The notes beneath the pieces were generated by a model. The model ran no database searches and had not been told where the DNA came from. It saw only the letters and a program-made list of their open reading frames with translations. DNA of 64,000 bases from Zopfochytrium polystomum (lineage: Eukaryota; Chytridiomycota; Chytridiomycetes; Chytridiales; Chytridiaceae), in NCBI GenBank assembly GCA_025765615.1, contig JAIVFJ010000202.1, positions 53,320 through 117,319 on the forward strand. Direction: 5' to 3'. Shown here one piece after another: positions 23,401 through 33,750 of the stretch. Position numbers and translations under genes: made by a program. Every line of letters begins with the position of its first letter. Position 1 is the stretch's first letter.

Positions 23401-23497
23401 TTGGAGCGGTGGCTGCATGCGGAATGACGGCGGCGGCGGCGGCGGCGAGAAGGACAAACGTGACGGCGTTGAGGCGAGTCGGTTCGCTGGTCCGCAT
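20401..23497 (-). pseudogene. Subtilisin-like serine peptidase (S8), frameshifted
   Basis: Exon 1 (23497-23200) encodes a signal peptide (LNAVTFVLLAAAAAAVIPHA). Exon 2 from 23126 has an I9-like propeptide end and the Asp block VKVAVIDTGVYYLHPAL. The His block reads DAHGSHC, then GIIAGVAVNVTGEG in a different frame (near 22747-22761). Downstream come VINL, LGGSPSYPSDVEA with a +1 shift into VAAARVGATG, the block SSNGNDG, and LLNGS with another shift into ALSYLSEKLDIFVNTPDAIK. The last exon (21837-20401) is long and intact; it contains the catalytic Ser block GTSMAAAYMSGAVAL and a beta-rich C-terminal region. Gene architecture and catalytic triad order are those of a large secreted fungal subtilase (about 900 aa). 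At least three frame breaks, one exactly at the catalytic His motif, make a functional product unlikely unless they are assembly errors. Confidence 0.75.
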
Positions 23498-23986
23498 ACT
23501 GGGCGGCGGAGGTGGGGTCTGGTGGATTCTCCACGGATGCGAAATGTTTGGTTTTTCAGCCTTGCTTTTCCGCATTATTAGTAAATATATTCCAATTCGC
23601 CACGGGATTCTCCACCAAACAACGAAAAATTTTCACTACTCGTGGAATTCCGCCCAAACACGCGGAATATCTTGCTCTAGTCTTGTTCCAATCGAGTCCA
23701 GTGAAATCTCTCGCTTGTTACCAACGTAGCCTATGTTGTTAAGAGCTCAACTCGGGAGAGGGTTCTACGACAAAGTGACTCCGTGCGAAGTAAGCGTTCA
23801 ATAATAGTACGATCGCAATCAAACACCTCGGTTTTCAAATTAGAAGACGCTCTTCGTGTGGTCACCAGAGCACCTTCACCGGACCAAAGAAGGAAGGATT
23901 GAGTCGACGACAGCGTGTGTCAAGTTGTGAGAGGGAGGCGGCACGTGCACGACCTTGTCAAAAGTAACAATCAGACACCCCCCGCG
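23498..23986. other. Divergent intergenic region between subtilase and SRP9
   Basis: Shared upstream region of the minus-strand peptidase and the plus-strand SRP9 gene. AT-rich DNA near 23570-23640; no clear TATA element or repeat was identified. Confidence 0.4.
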
Positions 23987-24277
23987 ATGTACTTCGACTC
24001 GTGGGACGAGTTCGCTGCCGCCGTCGAGAAGATGTATGTCGCCGCGCCCGTCAAGGTAACTTTCCTCTCGTTCGCGATGCGCTCATCGAAAGTATCGCGA
24101 TCGGTGGCCGATCCAGATCCTGGGGCTGTTTCCTCCTCCGCTGATACTCGCTTACCCCCATTGTTCCCCATTCTTCCCCAGACGCGCTTCGTCGTCAAGT
24201 ACCGCCACTGCGACGGCAACTTTGTCCTGAGAGCGACCGACGGGCCATCAGTTGAGTAGTGAGATCTGAGTGCACTC

Positions 24278-24308
<31 letters not shown>

Positions 24309-24677
24309 AGCCTCTCAACCCCTCCTCCCTCCTTCTTCCTCCTCCTCATCCGCACAGACGTTCAGTTTCAAGAGCGACAAGCAGCAGGACCTGAAGCACC
24401 TGAACCGCCTCACGATCGCGCTGATGCAAAAGATGCAAAACAGGCGGGCGAAGCCGGCGCCCGCGCCGCCCGCGCCTGGTGCAGGTGCGGCTGATTTTTT
24501 TTTTTTAAGCTGGCCCCCCCGCCTTTGCTGAGTTTTATTTTGCACGCCCCGTCGTGTTTTGCAGATCCGGCGGCGGCGGCGGAATCCGCGAAGGCGCCAG
24601 CGGCTGGGGCAAAGACGACGGGATCGTCTGCGGCGCCGGCGAGCGGGAAGAAGAAGGGGAACAAGAAGAAGAAGTGA
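23987..24677 (+). CDS. SRP9: Signal recognition particle subunit SRP9
   Basis: Exons 23987-24055, 24182-24250, 24358-24484 and 24565-24677 give 125 aa. The first three match SRP9 along its length: YFDSWDEFAAAVEKMYVAAP, then TRFVVKYRHCDGNFVLRATD, then TFSFKSDKQQDLKHLNRLTI and ALMQKM. SRP9 pairs with SRP14 in the Alu domain of the signal recognition particle and causes elongation arrest in the cytosol. The last 40 residues are an Ala/Pro-rich linker ending in a Lys-rich tail (GKKKGNKKKK), longer than the animal protein, as in fungal Srp21-type subunits. The second intron contains a C homopolymer of about 30 bases (24279-24309). Spacing, phases and stop are all clean. Confidence 0.9.
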
Positions 24678-24878
24678 TTGCCGCGCATGGGGCTGCTGAG
24701 TTGGGAGCGGCACAGCGAGATCGGTTTAGTTGAGAGGAGGAGGAGGAGTACCCCGTAAACTTGTTGTCATTCTTTTCTTGCGTATATTTCACTGCACCAC
24801 TAAATCCATATGACGTCAACAAATGGACGAGACGAAGCCTTTCCGCTATTTGCTTGCTGCCTTTGAATTCATCGCCCC

Positions 24879-26201
24879 CTTACTTCGTCGGCACCTTCAG
24901 GTTGAGCAGCGACCATATTCTGGGAACCATGAGATCGCCCGCCTAGCGTGAATTAGTGATGGGCGTGTCATGTAAAGGACGAAAGTCAGTTCAAGCGTCT
25001 CCAAGAATAACCATCATGATCGCACGCAATTAACGCACCTTAAACATCCACGTCGTCCAGTCCCCAAACACAAACCCAAACGGCAGCTGCGACGTTCCGC
25101 CGTTCCGCCCGAAAGAAACCACCAGAATCAGGCTCGTCGCCGGCTTGTATTCCCTGCTCGCCGCGCGGCCCTTGACCAGCGCCGCAATATTCCCCGCCAC
25201 CACCGGCGCCTGGCCCTCAATGACGTACGCCTCCTTCAGCTCGTCCAGAGTGCTCACGTCCCCGAGCGCAAACACCCGCTCATGCCCGACTACTTGCCCC
25301 GTCGCCAGCGTCCGCACGTACCCACGCTCGTCGACCGCCGCGGGACCCAGCCCTGCGACCACCGCCTCGCTGTGCGGACGCCCGGCCCCCGTCGTGAGGA
25401 AGACTACGTCCGCCGCGAAGGACCCGCCGGATGTCGTCGTCAGCGTCGTCGGCGCCAAAGAGTACCCCACCGCCCACGCCCCCGCCGGCACGCCGCCAGA
25501 GACCCGCTGGCCCGTGTGCACGCGCACCTTCTCCGCTCGCGCAATTCGCGCCGCGGTGGCGGTGATCATTGCGGGTTGGATCTTTTTCGAGGACGAGAGG
25601 ACCGTCGGGCCGGAGGTGAGAAGGTCGACGGTGAGGTGCGGGAAGTCTGTCGCGAGCTCCCCGGCGAGCTCGATGCCGACGGCTGTGAGGTGTGAGAGAG
25701 AAGGGAAGGAAACGTGTGCCGAGTGAGACGATGCCGCTCGCAAGGAAAGAGCGCAAACGCGCCCGACAACAAGAAGTGCAGCAGTTAAGAAAAAGAAACA
25801 CAACAGTACTCACGTCCACCCCCGACAATCGCCACCGTCTTTGCACCTTCTAACGCCTCCCTGACCGCCCTCGCCTCCTCGATCCACCCCTCCCTCGTCG
25901 TCGCCCTCGCCTGCCCCGGCGACGGCGCCGCCGACCCCGTCGCGACCACTACGTAGTCGAACTCTACCACGCGCCCGTCCTCCAGCACCACCTCGTGCTC
26001 CCGCACCGCCGCTGCGCGCGCATGGATGACCGTGGCGTGCGGCAGGTTGCGGAAGAGACCGTCGTAAGGAACCCAGATGGTTTCGGCGGCCCGCGCGTCG
26101 ACGACGCCGCGTACGGCTGCGATGGTGTTGTGGAAGTGCGTGCGGGGCTCGATGAGGGTGATGCGGGCCTTTGTGTGTGTGTGTGTGTGTGTGCGTGTGT
26201 G

Positions 26202-26252
<51 letters not shown>

Positions 26253-26563
26253 GGAGCGGAGGGTTGGACACAGAAAGGGCTTCTTGAAACAAGAACTCAC
26301 GGACGAGCCGAGCGCCTGTTCGAGGCTCTTGATTGTGAAGACGCCCCCAAATGAGCCCTTTTTGGATTGTGGATGGGTGGTTGGAAAGGGGGAGGGGTCC
26401 CCATGGTTGTATTTGGGTAATGCAAGGTCAGCAATTCACTTTCTCCTACTGTGCTCCCATCTCGAGCTCTCTCACCAACTCCCTCTTGCTCTCCCTCCCC
26501 AATCACCGCCCTCCCCCTCACCCCGACGATGACAATGTGCGGCGAAGCAGGCGGCGGCGACAT
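24879..26563 (-). CDS. FSP1/AIFM2-like FAD oxidoreductase, copy A
   Basis: Five exons: 26563-26522, 26357-26301, 26168-25814, 25682-25039 and 24942-24880, giving 386 aa. The FAD-binding glycine motif is split by the first intron (HIVIVG|GSFGGVFT). The second dinucleotide-binding motif is also split by an intron (VAIVGGG|PVGIELAGE). The late FAD motif is HERVFALGDVSTLDELKEAY. This is the AMID/FSP1 group of the pyridine nucleotide-disulfide oxidoreductases, typically about 370 aa, which reduce quinones with NAD(P)H. The last exon encodes AGDLMVPRIWSLLNLKVPTK. The gene lies in tandem with copy B (28461-30090) with the same five-exon layout. The second intron contains a GT tract and a poly-T tract of about 46 bases (26205-26250). 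Substrate and location are not determinable from sequence. Confidence 0.88.
26205..26250. repeat. Poly-T tract inside intron 2 of the FSP1-like gene A
   Basis: A run of about 46 T follows a GT dinucleotide tract on the plus strand. Read on the coding strand this is a poly-A tract inside the intron, and its length may be uncertain in the assembly. Confidence 0.9.
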
Positions 26564-27067
26564 GACTCTGGTCTTGCGTGTGTGTGTGTTTGTGTGTTTT
26601 GCGTTTTTCTTTTTTTTTTTTTTTTTTGTGATTCAGTTGGGGGGACGGGTGCAGCCCTTGTTAAATAGATTGTCGGAAAACTTTACAGAATCCCGACAGC
26701 CGCCGCAACATAACGCAATGGGGGGAGGGTTTCTAAGCCAGTCGCGGAAGTCGCGGAGGTCGCCACCTCCGTCCGCCGTCCGCGGGCACTCCACACTCCT
26801 CCCACTCGATCGTGTGAAAAAAAAAAAAGAAAGATCAAAACAAAACGGACCCGCAGGCTGCCTTTTCGCGACGCGGTCCGCGCCCGCCGCGGTGGCTCGG
26901 AAGTCGTCTTGACTGAGTTTTTTTTTTCTTTTTGTCCTCTTTGTTCTAATTTTAATTCTAGAAAACCTAATCCTGGATTCCTCAGAGAACAGGCAACTTT
27001 GGAAACTTCCAAAACTTGTGCTGTCCCCTCAATAAATTATAATCCGAACGTTACTTTTAGGGATAAA
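26564..27067. other. Upstream region of FSP1-like gene A
   Basis: Contains the imperfect 18-bp palindrome at 26754-26771 and T/A tracts. No coding exon is supported. Confidence 0.4.
26754..26771. repeat. 18-bp GC palindrome, imperfect copy
   Basis: CGGAGGTCGCCACCTCCG, one base different from the perfect palindrome at 27109 and 30242. Confidence 0.8.
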
Positions 27068-27809
27068 TCAGGACCGACTGAACGACCTGCGCGCGCGGAC
27101 TGACCACGCGGAGGTCGCGACCTCCGAGACGGGGTATGGCCCAAGCTGCAACCAGAAAATCAAATACAACCGAAACCTTTGACGTCCGCGACACCCATGT
27201 CGGTCACAGAACTCGTCTGTCGGTTTCTTAGGTTCGACGGGATGATAATTACATGACATTTTGGGGAAGTCTGCCACCAGGTCTTGATGGGAGGACCCCG
27301 ATATGAGGTGCGCTTCGACCCACGGATTTCCAAGGAACGCAATGTGGGAATTCGATCGATCAAATGCAAGCACAAGAGGATTCCATAGTTGGATTCTTCT
27401 CTATAGATTTTTGTAACTGTTGGGTCAAGGCTGGGAGAAGACTGGCCAGAGTGGCCCGACGGAAAATTTCCGGTCCCTTTTTCCCGATCACTCGCTTGAC
27501 CCATGGATGTGCAGGTACTTTTTCGAACGCAACAACAAAATTTTGGGCCCCCCCACTCGCAACTGCGTCCAGTCTTTGCAATCACTCTTGTCCGTGATGC
27601 GGTACCTCCATGTAATTTTGATGAAACAAAACCCAGCTCTGCCGAATGCTCAGCTGAAGGTTAACTGCATTGCAGCCAAATGAATCGAACTCAATAACTT
27701 TTTGGAAGGATGCCGGCTGTGTACAAAAAAGTAGATCGACCGCTGCGGCATCGTTGCGCGCTTCGGTTCTATCACTGCCGTCGATGGTTGAAAACCACAC
27801 CACGGCCAA
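27068..27809 (-). pseudogene. Unidentified gene relic between the FSP1-like copies
   Basis: Three minus-strand stretches have protein-like composition but lie in different frames: FQKVIEFDSFGCNAVNLQLS (frame ending 27582), NFVVAFEKVPAHPWVKRVIG (frame ending 27360) and NSHIAFLGNPWVEAHLISGS (frame ending 27068). The order along the strand fits a single decayed gene of about 240 residues. No family is recognised. A shared origin with a mobile element cannot be excluded, but no transposase or integrase motif is visible. Confidence 0.3.
27109..27126. repeat. 18-bp perfect GC palindrome
   Basis: CGGAGGTCGCGACCTCCG is identical to its reverse complement and recurs exactly at 30242-30259. Confidence 0.95.
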
Positions 27810-27824
27810 GAAGTATTTTTGACG

Positions 27825-27856
<32 letters not shown>

Positions 27857-28460
27857 TTTTTTTTTGTTTTTGCTAGTGAAGGGCTGTGGCACGACAGACT
27901 GCAGCAAAATTTCTCGCTCTGGCTGTTGCGGCGTTGTCGTGGAAAATTGGGTTTGGGTGGGTGAGACAGTCCCATCAACACAACACACCCGGAAGTCAGT
28001 GGCGGAAGTTGGTACAGCAATTTGTTTTTTTCTTTTTTTTTCTTTTTTTTTCTTTTTTTTTCTTTTTTTTTTTCTTCCTTCAATCGGCGATTCCCCGAAT
28101 CGCATCATACAATTTTTCCCATTGTACATGTATGAGCGCGCACTTTCGCGGGAAGAAAGTTTCGCTCCCGTCTCTTCCACCGCTTGACGGTAGAGCGGCA
28201 AGGTACATACAACAGTCTAACCCCATGACGGAGTGGACTTGAGCAACCGGAAGGAAGCACTGCCGTCAATTTAAAATCCGAGTTATTATCCGACACTGTG
28301 AACAACACGGAAAGACAGCTCTTTGTTACGAGAAGGAAAAGAAGAGGTCGGAGGAGCCGCAATAAAAGAGAAAAAAAAACCCGCAAAAGCGAACGCCAAA
28401 ACGATATGATGGTTGGATGACGGGCTCATTGCACCACTATTGCCCTACTTGCTTGCTTGC
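27810..28460. other. Intergenic with simple repeats
   Basis: Contains an ATT trinucleotide tract (about 27830-27858) and repeated TCTTTTTTTT units (28027-28073). No gene is supported up to the 3' end of FSP1-like gene B. Confidence 0.5.
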
Positions 28461-30090
28461 TTATTGCGACGGCGCTTTCAAATTCAACAACGACCATACC
28501 CTTGGCACCATGAGATCGCCCGCCTTGCGCAGTGAAGCGATGCATATACGTGATGTTACGGAGAGAAAGTCAGTTCACTCGTCAAAGGATCGCAACAACA
28601 ACATTACTGTAAAACAAAAAAAACACACCTTGACCATCCACGCAGCCCAATCGCCGAGCACAAACCCAAACGGCATCTGCGCGGTGCCCCCGTTCCGCCC
28701 AAACGACACCACCAGCGCTAGGCTCGTCGCCGGCTTGTACTCCCTGCTCGCCTCGCGCCCCTTCACCAGCGCCGCAATGTTGCCCACCACCACCCCCGAC
28801 TGCTCTTGCAAAAGGTACGCCTCCTTCAACTCGTCCAAAGTGCTCACGTCCCCGAGCGCAAACACCCGCTCGTGCCCGACCACTTGCCCCGTCGGCTGCG
28901 TCCGCACGTACCCACGCTCGTCGACCGCCGCGGGACCCAGCCCTGCGACCACCGCACTGCTGTGCGGACGCCCGGCCCCCGTCGTGAGGAAGACTAAGTC
29001 CGCCGCGAAGGACCCGCCGGATGTCGTCGTCAGCGTCGTCGGTGCCAAAGAGTACCCCACCGTCCAGGCCCCCGCCGGAACGCCGCCAGAGACTCGCTGG
29101 CCCGTGTGCACGCGCTCTTTTTCCGCTCGCGCGATCCGCGCCGCTGTGGCGGTAACCATCGACGGTTGGATCTTTTTCGAGGACGAGAGGACCGTCGGGC
29201 CGGACGTCAGCAGGTCGACGGTGAGGTGCGGGAAGTCTGTCGCGAGCTCCCCGGCGAGCTCGATGCCGACGGCTTTGAGGTTGTGTGTGGATGGGACGAG
29301 AACGGAACAGAATGTGTGCGTGAGTGAGTGAAGTGGCAAGCGCAACACCAAGAATCCACATAAAAAAAGAGAAAGGGGGGTCACGAAACTCACGTCCACC
29401 ACCAACAATCGCCACCGTCTTCGCCCCCTCCAACGCCTCCCTGACCGCCCTCGCCTCCTCAATCCACCCCTCCCTCGTCGTCGCCCTCGCCTGCCCCGGC
29501 GACGGCGCCGCCGACCCCGTCGCGACCACCACGTAGTCGAACTCTACCACTCGCCCGTCCTCCAACACGACCTCGCGCTCCCGCACCGCCGCCGCGCGCG
29601 CGTGGATGATCGTGGCGTGCGGCAGGTTGCGGAAAAGGCCGTCGTAGGGAACCCAGATGGTTTCGGCGGCGCGGGCATCGACGACGCCGCGCACGGCTGC
29701 GATGGTGTTGTGGAGGTGCGTGCGGGGCTCGATGAGGGTGATGCGGGCCTGTGGGGAGTTGTTGATTTGGGGGGGAGGGGGAAGAGGGGGGACAGAAGAA
29801 GAGTGAGGATCCGGCTTCGGCGCGGATGTTATCAATAGGAAACTCACGGACGGGCCGAGCGCATCTCCAAGTTTCTTGATTGTGAAGACGCCCCCGAACG
29901 AACCCTTTTTTTTGTGAGTCCGGGGGTAGTGGGAATGGGGGGTGGAAGTGGGGTTGTTTGTGGTGACAATCCAGGAAAGGTTAGATCAGTAGTTAAAGTC
30001 ACTCTCTTCCCCGCTCTCCTCCCGTCCCCTTCTCATCCTCACCCCGACGATGACAATGTGTGGTGAAGGAGATGGCGGCTGCGGTGACAT
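28461..30090 (-). CDS. FSP1/AIFM2-like FAD oxidoreductase, copy B
   Basis: Exons 30090-30043, 29904-29848, 29748-29394, 29272-28629 and 28523-28461 give 388 aa. Exons 2-5 have exactly the same lengths as in copy A (57, 355, 644 and 63 bp), and exon 1 is 48 instead of 42 bp. Motifs are the same: HIVIVG|GSFGGVFT, VAIVGGG|PVGIELAGE and HERVFALGDVSTLDELKEAY, then AGDLMVPRVWSLLNLKAPSQ. Protein differences cluster in a few places, for example LLQEQSGVVVGN against VIEGQAPVVAGN, which could affect the active-site face. Introns are unrelated in length, whereas exons are nearly identical, consistent with selection on the protein since a tandem duplication. No disruption was seen. Confidence 0.88.
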
Positions 30091-30366
30091 TGTCTTGTTT
30101 GCACTAGTTTTCGAAATGGGAGGGCCGGTTGGGTGCGGGTCGTGATTTGTTTGAAGCAGCGGTTGATGGCGGCGAGCAAGTGGAGCGAGTATTATTATTA
30201 ATAAACACACTTGCTTGAATCTCGTTCAAGCCCAGGCCGAGCGGAGGTCGCGACCTCCGATCGCGAACTGAAACCAGAGAGCGTGTCCCCACGCCCAATA
30301 TTGGATGTGCCAGGCGGACATCCGTTCGACATCGGCCCCCTGCCGCCATCAGTTCCCAATTTCTTG

Positions 30367-30399
<33 letters not shown>

Positions 30400-31315
30400 T
30401 CTGTTTGCATGTTTTGGCAAATTGCCCGCGGCCCGGCGGAAATGGGGAATGTGGTGGAAACCGTTTGCTTACACAGAAGAAATACAGTAATTATAAATGA
30501 ATTTGAATGTTTGTTGTTTGGGGCGCCCAACGTGAAACTCTACCTCTCACTCACCAACTGCCCACTCTCAAGCACTGATCAAAGTGCCAGCGGAGGAGGC
30601 GCACAAACATGGCGTGCTCTCCTGCTCCTAATGAAACCTCCTTCAACGTCGACGCAACCGAACTTACAGCTTGACGAATGGCCCACAACCTTTCTCGTTC
30701 AGTCAATTGCAGCGCTTTGTCGACGTGCGGCGCGCCCAAAGGCTTACCACCGTGCTTAAGCTCGAGCACGATCGCTCAATGTCGGCTTTGAAACAGCGTG
30801 GGGCACCAGCTCTCATCGCTGCAAATCCCATCCTACAACAGCCTTTACCCACTGCACAACGTACAGACGTATTCGTCCGTGGCTAGCTAGTGGCGACTCA
30901 TCGATTGTCGCGCGCACGAATGGGAGGCGTTTTTGTTTCGCCGAACCAGGCGTCAAACTCTGCGTTCCAGCGGCAGGCCCCGCGACGCTGCCGCAAAACC
31001 CACGCACGCACGGGCAGCGGGCGGCGGCAGTGGTGGCACCGGGAGGAGGTCTTGGGGCGAGCTTGTTTTGCGACGCAGGGCGGTCCGACAAGCGCGCGTA
31101 GGCCCGCGCTTGCCCGATCGCGAAGGGTGCTCGACTTTGCCGCCTTTTCGCAGCAAAGCAATCGTTCGTTGGGGCATCGAAACAGAACCAAGTTGCTGTG
31201 CCCTCGCGAGGCCGCCGCACAAAAATACTGCACACCCCTTCGACGGACTGAACACCCCTCACAACCAAAGGACGAATCCCAGCACTCCGCCCCCAACCCC
31301 CCCCGGAGAGAACCA
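30091..31315. other. Intergenic with palindrome and unassigned ORFs
   Basis: Holds the perfect palindrome at 30242-30259 and a T tract of about 28 bases at 30369-30397. Open frames from 30211 to 31300 on both strands are Arg/Pro-rich and look incidental. One minus-strand frame (30769-30551, reading LTERERLWAIRQAVSSVA) is more protein-like but has no recognised relatives. Confidence 0.4.
30242..30259. repeat. 18-bp perfect GC palindrome, second copy
   Basis: Identical to 27109-27126. The two perfect copies flank FSP1-like gene B, one beyond each end. Confidence 0.95.
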
Positions 31316-31772
31316 ATGGCGTCGCTCCCACCTCATGCCGTCGAGTCGATCTGCCAAAGACTCGACACGAGCGACGCGATCCGCGAAAAATAACCGCCTT
31401 GAAGTTCTGGAATGGTGGGGAAAACGTGAACTGGAGCTTTTGTACACGAACTCAGCAATGAACAGTGCTATAAGTAACGTGCGCTACCGTGTTTTGGATT
31501 GGTGGATAACCAGTGGCTTGGAGCTGAAGTATACAGTCGAAGGTTTTGATGAAGCATGCCGCTTGAATAATGCTTGGTCAATCATATGGTGGTGGCACCG
31601 CAATAGGCTTGAGCTGAAGTACTCTGAAAAGGCCTTCTTGTACGGGAATCTCCGCGTTTTGGAATTTATGAAAGAGAAAGGCTTTCATCCAAAGGAATCC
31701 TTTCAGATCCCTGCGCTTCCCAGTTCACCCTCGTTTGTCGATCGAGAGCGGAGAAGATTTCTTGTGGATTGA
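31316..31772 (+). pseudogene. Tryptophan-pair repeat gene, internally deleted paralogue
   Basis: It begins MASLPPHAVESICQRL like the intact gene at 12762 and stops after 25 codons (IREK*). Immediately afterwards, in another frame, come NNRLEVLEWWGKRELELLYT, two more repeat units, and the conserved cap GFHPKESFQIPALPSSPSF, ending at 31772. Roughly 400 codons of the ancestral gene are missing between leader and last repeats. The junction shows how the deletion fused the ends out of frame. Confidence 0.85.
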
Positions 31773-31919
31773 GTTGTATGGTCCAAAGTAGCCCAAACAA
31801 ATTTAGATCAATAATCGTTGTAATGGTTTCTCGATAAAGTTTCAAATCGATCACTGCGGGGTTACAGAGGCTCCCTCGAAGAAAGTATGTGAACGAACAA
31901 CCGTTACCCTATTCCGGCT

Positions 31920-32580
31920 CACACCCACCGCGCTCATGGTCGCACTTCACCCGGAAAACATCCCCATCAGGTCCTATAACGAGTCTCGGTCTAAAGGCGA
32001 TCCGACTGCCGCTGCGTCCGCACTTTTGCCAGACATCTGGACAGCCTTCTCTCCGCAGAGGCGGCCATTCACCTCGCCGTCGAGCACGGCCGCGCCAACG
32101 TCCTCGACTGGTGGATCGATCGCTGGCCGCCCCGCGAAGACCTCCCCGACCTCGCGAAGCGGATGAGATCGTCACACACTTCCTGCGGCCGGCCGTCGTT
32201 AACGGGAGCACCGCCGTCCTCGCGTGGTGCCTGCGCCTCTTCCCGTGGTCCTTCGCTCGCATCGACCAGCCGGCAATGGAGGCGGCGGCGAGCGAAAATC
32301 ACGTCGAGGCGCTCGAGTGGCTGGAGAAGGAGGCTGGCCTGGCGGAAGCTCCATTCCTCGCGTTGAATTGTGGCGACGAAGCTCTGCAGCTGGAGCGGCT
32401 CCGCAAGAGACGGGAGGCTGCGAGCGCTTCCGCGGCAGGCGCGAACGGCTCGGGTCCTGCGATTGATTTTGACTGGCCCTCTGTGGTGGCTCACGCCGCC
32501 CGTCACCCGTCACGGTCAGATTGCTGTGCTCGATTGGATCAGGGCCGCTGCCTTCAGTGTTGGCGATGTGGCTTCGACGG
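31920..32580 (+). pseudogene. Divergent tryptophan-type repeat gene relic
   Basis: Frame-shifted blocks resemble the repeat family: HLAVEHGRANVLDWWIDRWP (about 32069), NGSTAVLAWCLRLFPWSFAR (about 32200), EAAASENHVEALEWLEKEAG (about 32278) and RHGQIAVLDWIRAAAF (about 32503). The first and second blocks are offset by a frame near 32165, and the third and fourth near 32500. This copy is more distant from the intact gene than the 31.3 kb copy. Confidence 0.5.
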
Positions 32581-32867
32581 CAAACACGTTCAAACGGACC
32601 CCCTTGAACTACCTTTCTTTGTTGTTTGTTTGGACCGTCTCGCGCCGATGCCCGTGGATCTCAGCGATAAGCAGCCAACGCGACACAGCGGAAGTTGCCC
32701 TCCTTGCGGAGGTTTGTTCTCCCCTTTTGTTGTTGCCTTTGTCTGTCTCAAGGCGAGACCACTGGGCTCGAACAAAAATCAAAGGCCCGAACCGCCACCT
32801 GGACAATTTTTGTTGATAATGACCAGGCGTCCGCAGTCCGCAGTCCGCAGTGTTCTCACGAGAGCCG

Positions 32868-32875
32868 TATAAATA
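32868..32875 (+). promoter_or_regulatory. TATA box of the U2 snRNA gene
   Basis: TATAAATA starts 38 bp before the inferred U2 5' end, the usual spacing of a polymerase II TATA element. Confidence 0.6.
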
Positions 32876-32905
32876 CCGCCGCCTCCTCCATCTGTTGCTC
32901 TTTAC

Positions 32906-33104
32906 AATCCTCTCTGGCCTATTGGCTAAGATCAAGTGTAGTATCTGTTCTTTAAAGTGTGATAACTTTAACCGCCGGCATCGCCGGCGTATCTATTATC
33001 ACAATTATTTTTGAAACCCGGCTCGATCGCCGTCGGCAGCTTGCTGTCGCGGCCCGGGCACTGGTCTCGCCGGCCTCACACTACCGCTGGCTGAGGCCTA
33101 AATC
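32906..33104 (+). ncRNA. U2: U2 spliceosomal snRNA
   Basis: The 5' end (ATCCTCTCTGGCCTATTGGC, then TAAGATCAAG) matches the conserved U2 start. GTGTAGTATCTGTTCTT carries the GTAGTA branch-site pairing element. Stem IIa can form from TTAAAGT and ACTTTAA, and stem IIb from CGCCGGC and GCCGGCG. An Sm-like site (ATTTTTGA) lies at about 33007-33014, and a terminal stem (GGCCTCA/TGAGGCC) ends at about 33100, before a T run. The RNA pairs with the intron branch point during splicing. The exact 3' end is inferred from the last stem. Confidence 0.93.
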
Positions 33105-33227
33105 GTTTTTTTCTAAAAATGATGAAAATCAACTGACTGACTCCGACGTTAATACTCGCCACATAACTTTCTAAGTGTTTCATTCGAATTCAGTCTCGCC
33201 ACATCGTTAACACGGACAAGCGCGCTG

Positions 33228-33750
33228 CCACCTCTGGCTCTGATAGAGGTTTGCGGGAGCTGAGGGGCCGGGGGTTTGGGTAGCAGAACTGGCTTCGACG
33301 AGCCGAGGGAGGCGGAGGCAGGATGGATTGGCGTAATCGCCCACTGCGTGTGGAACGGGTCCCATCTTCCACCTTCGAGTGAGCGATTCAGATCTATGCC
33401 GGGCGATGCATATCTAATTGACACCAACGATCAGATTGCTTATTTCGCCTCTTTTTCATCTGGACTAATGGAGTGTCGCTTAAAGAGACTCTCACGCACA
33501 TCATCAACACGAAAAAGATCGATGCATCAGAGGCTTGCGGGAGTGAGGGGGCTGGAGGTTGGGAAGCAGAAGAGGAGGCGAATAGCGGAGGCAGGATGGG
33601 TTGGCGTAATCGACAACTCTATGCAGAACGGTCACATATTCCTCCTTCACCCAAGATTCTCGAGTAAGCGATTCAGATCGATGACGGACGATGAACATCT
33701 AATTGACTACTACGATCAGTATGCCACTTTCTCATCTGGACAAAAATGAA
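33228..33750. repeat. Tandem imperfect repeat, two units of about 277 bp
   Basis: The segment around 33310 (GGAGGCAGGATGGATTGGCG) recurs at about 33587 (GGAGGCAGGATGGGTTGGCG). Flanking pieces such as CGATTCAGATC and the TTCATCTGGAC-type ends recur in the same order. An open frame spans both units and is internally repeated (SERFRSMPGDAYLID; SKRFRSMTDDEHLID), but there is no sign it is a gene. Confidence 0.7.

Noticed and set aside
24270..24531. Pro-rich ORF beginning with a long Pro run in the SRP9 region
   Set aside because: The Pro run comes from a C homopolymer inside an intron; only the part from 24358 onward is SRP9 exon.
27068..28460. Possible transposon between the FSP1-like genes
   Set aside because: No transposase, reverse transcriptase or integrase motif, and no terminal inverted repeats with target duplications were seen; the 18-bp palindromes alone do not define an element.
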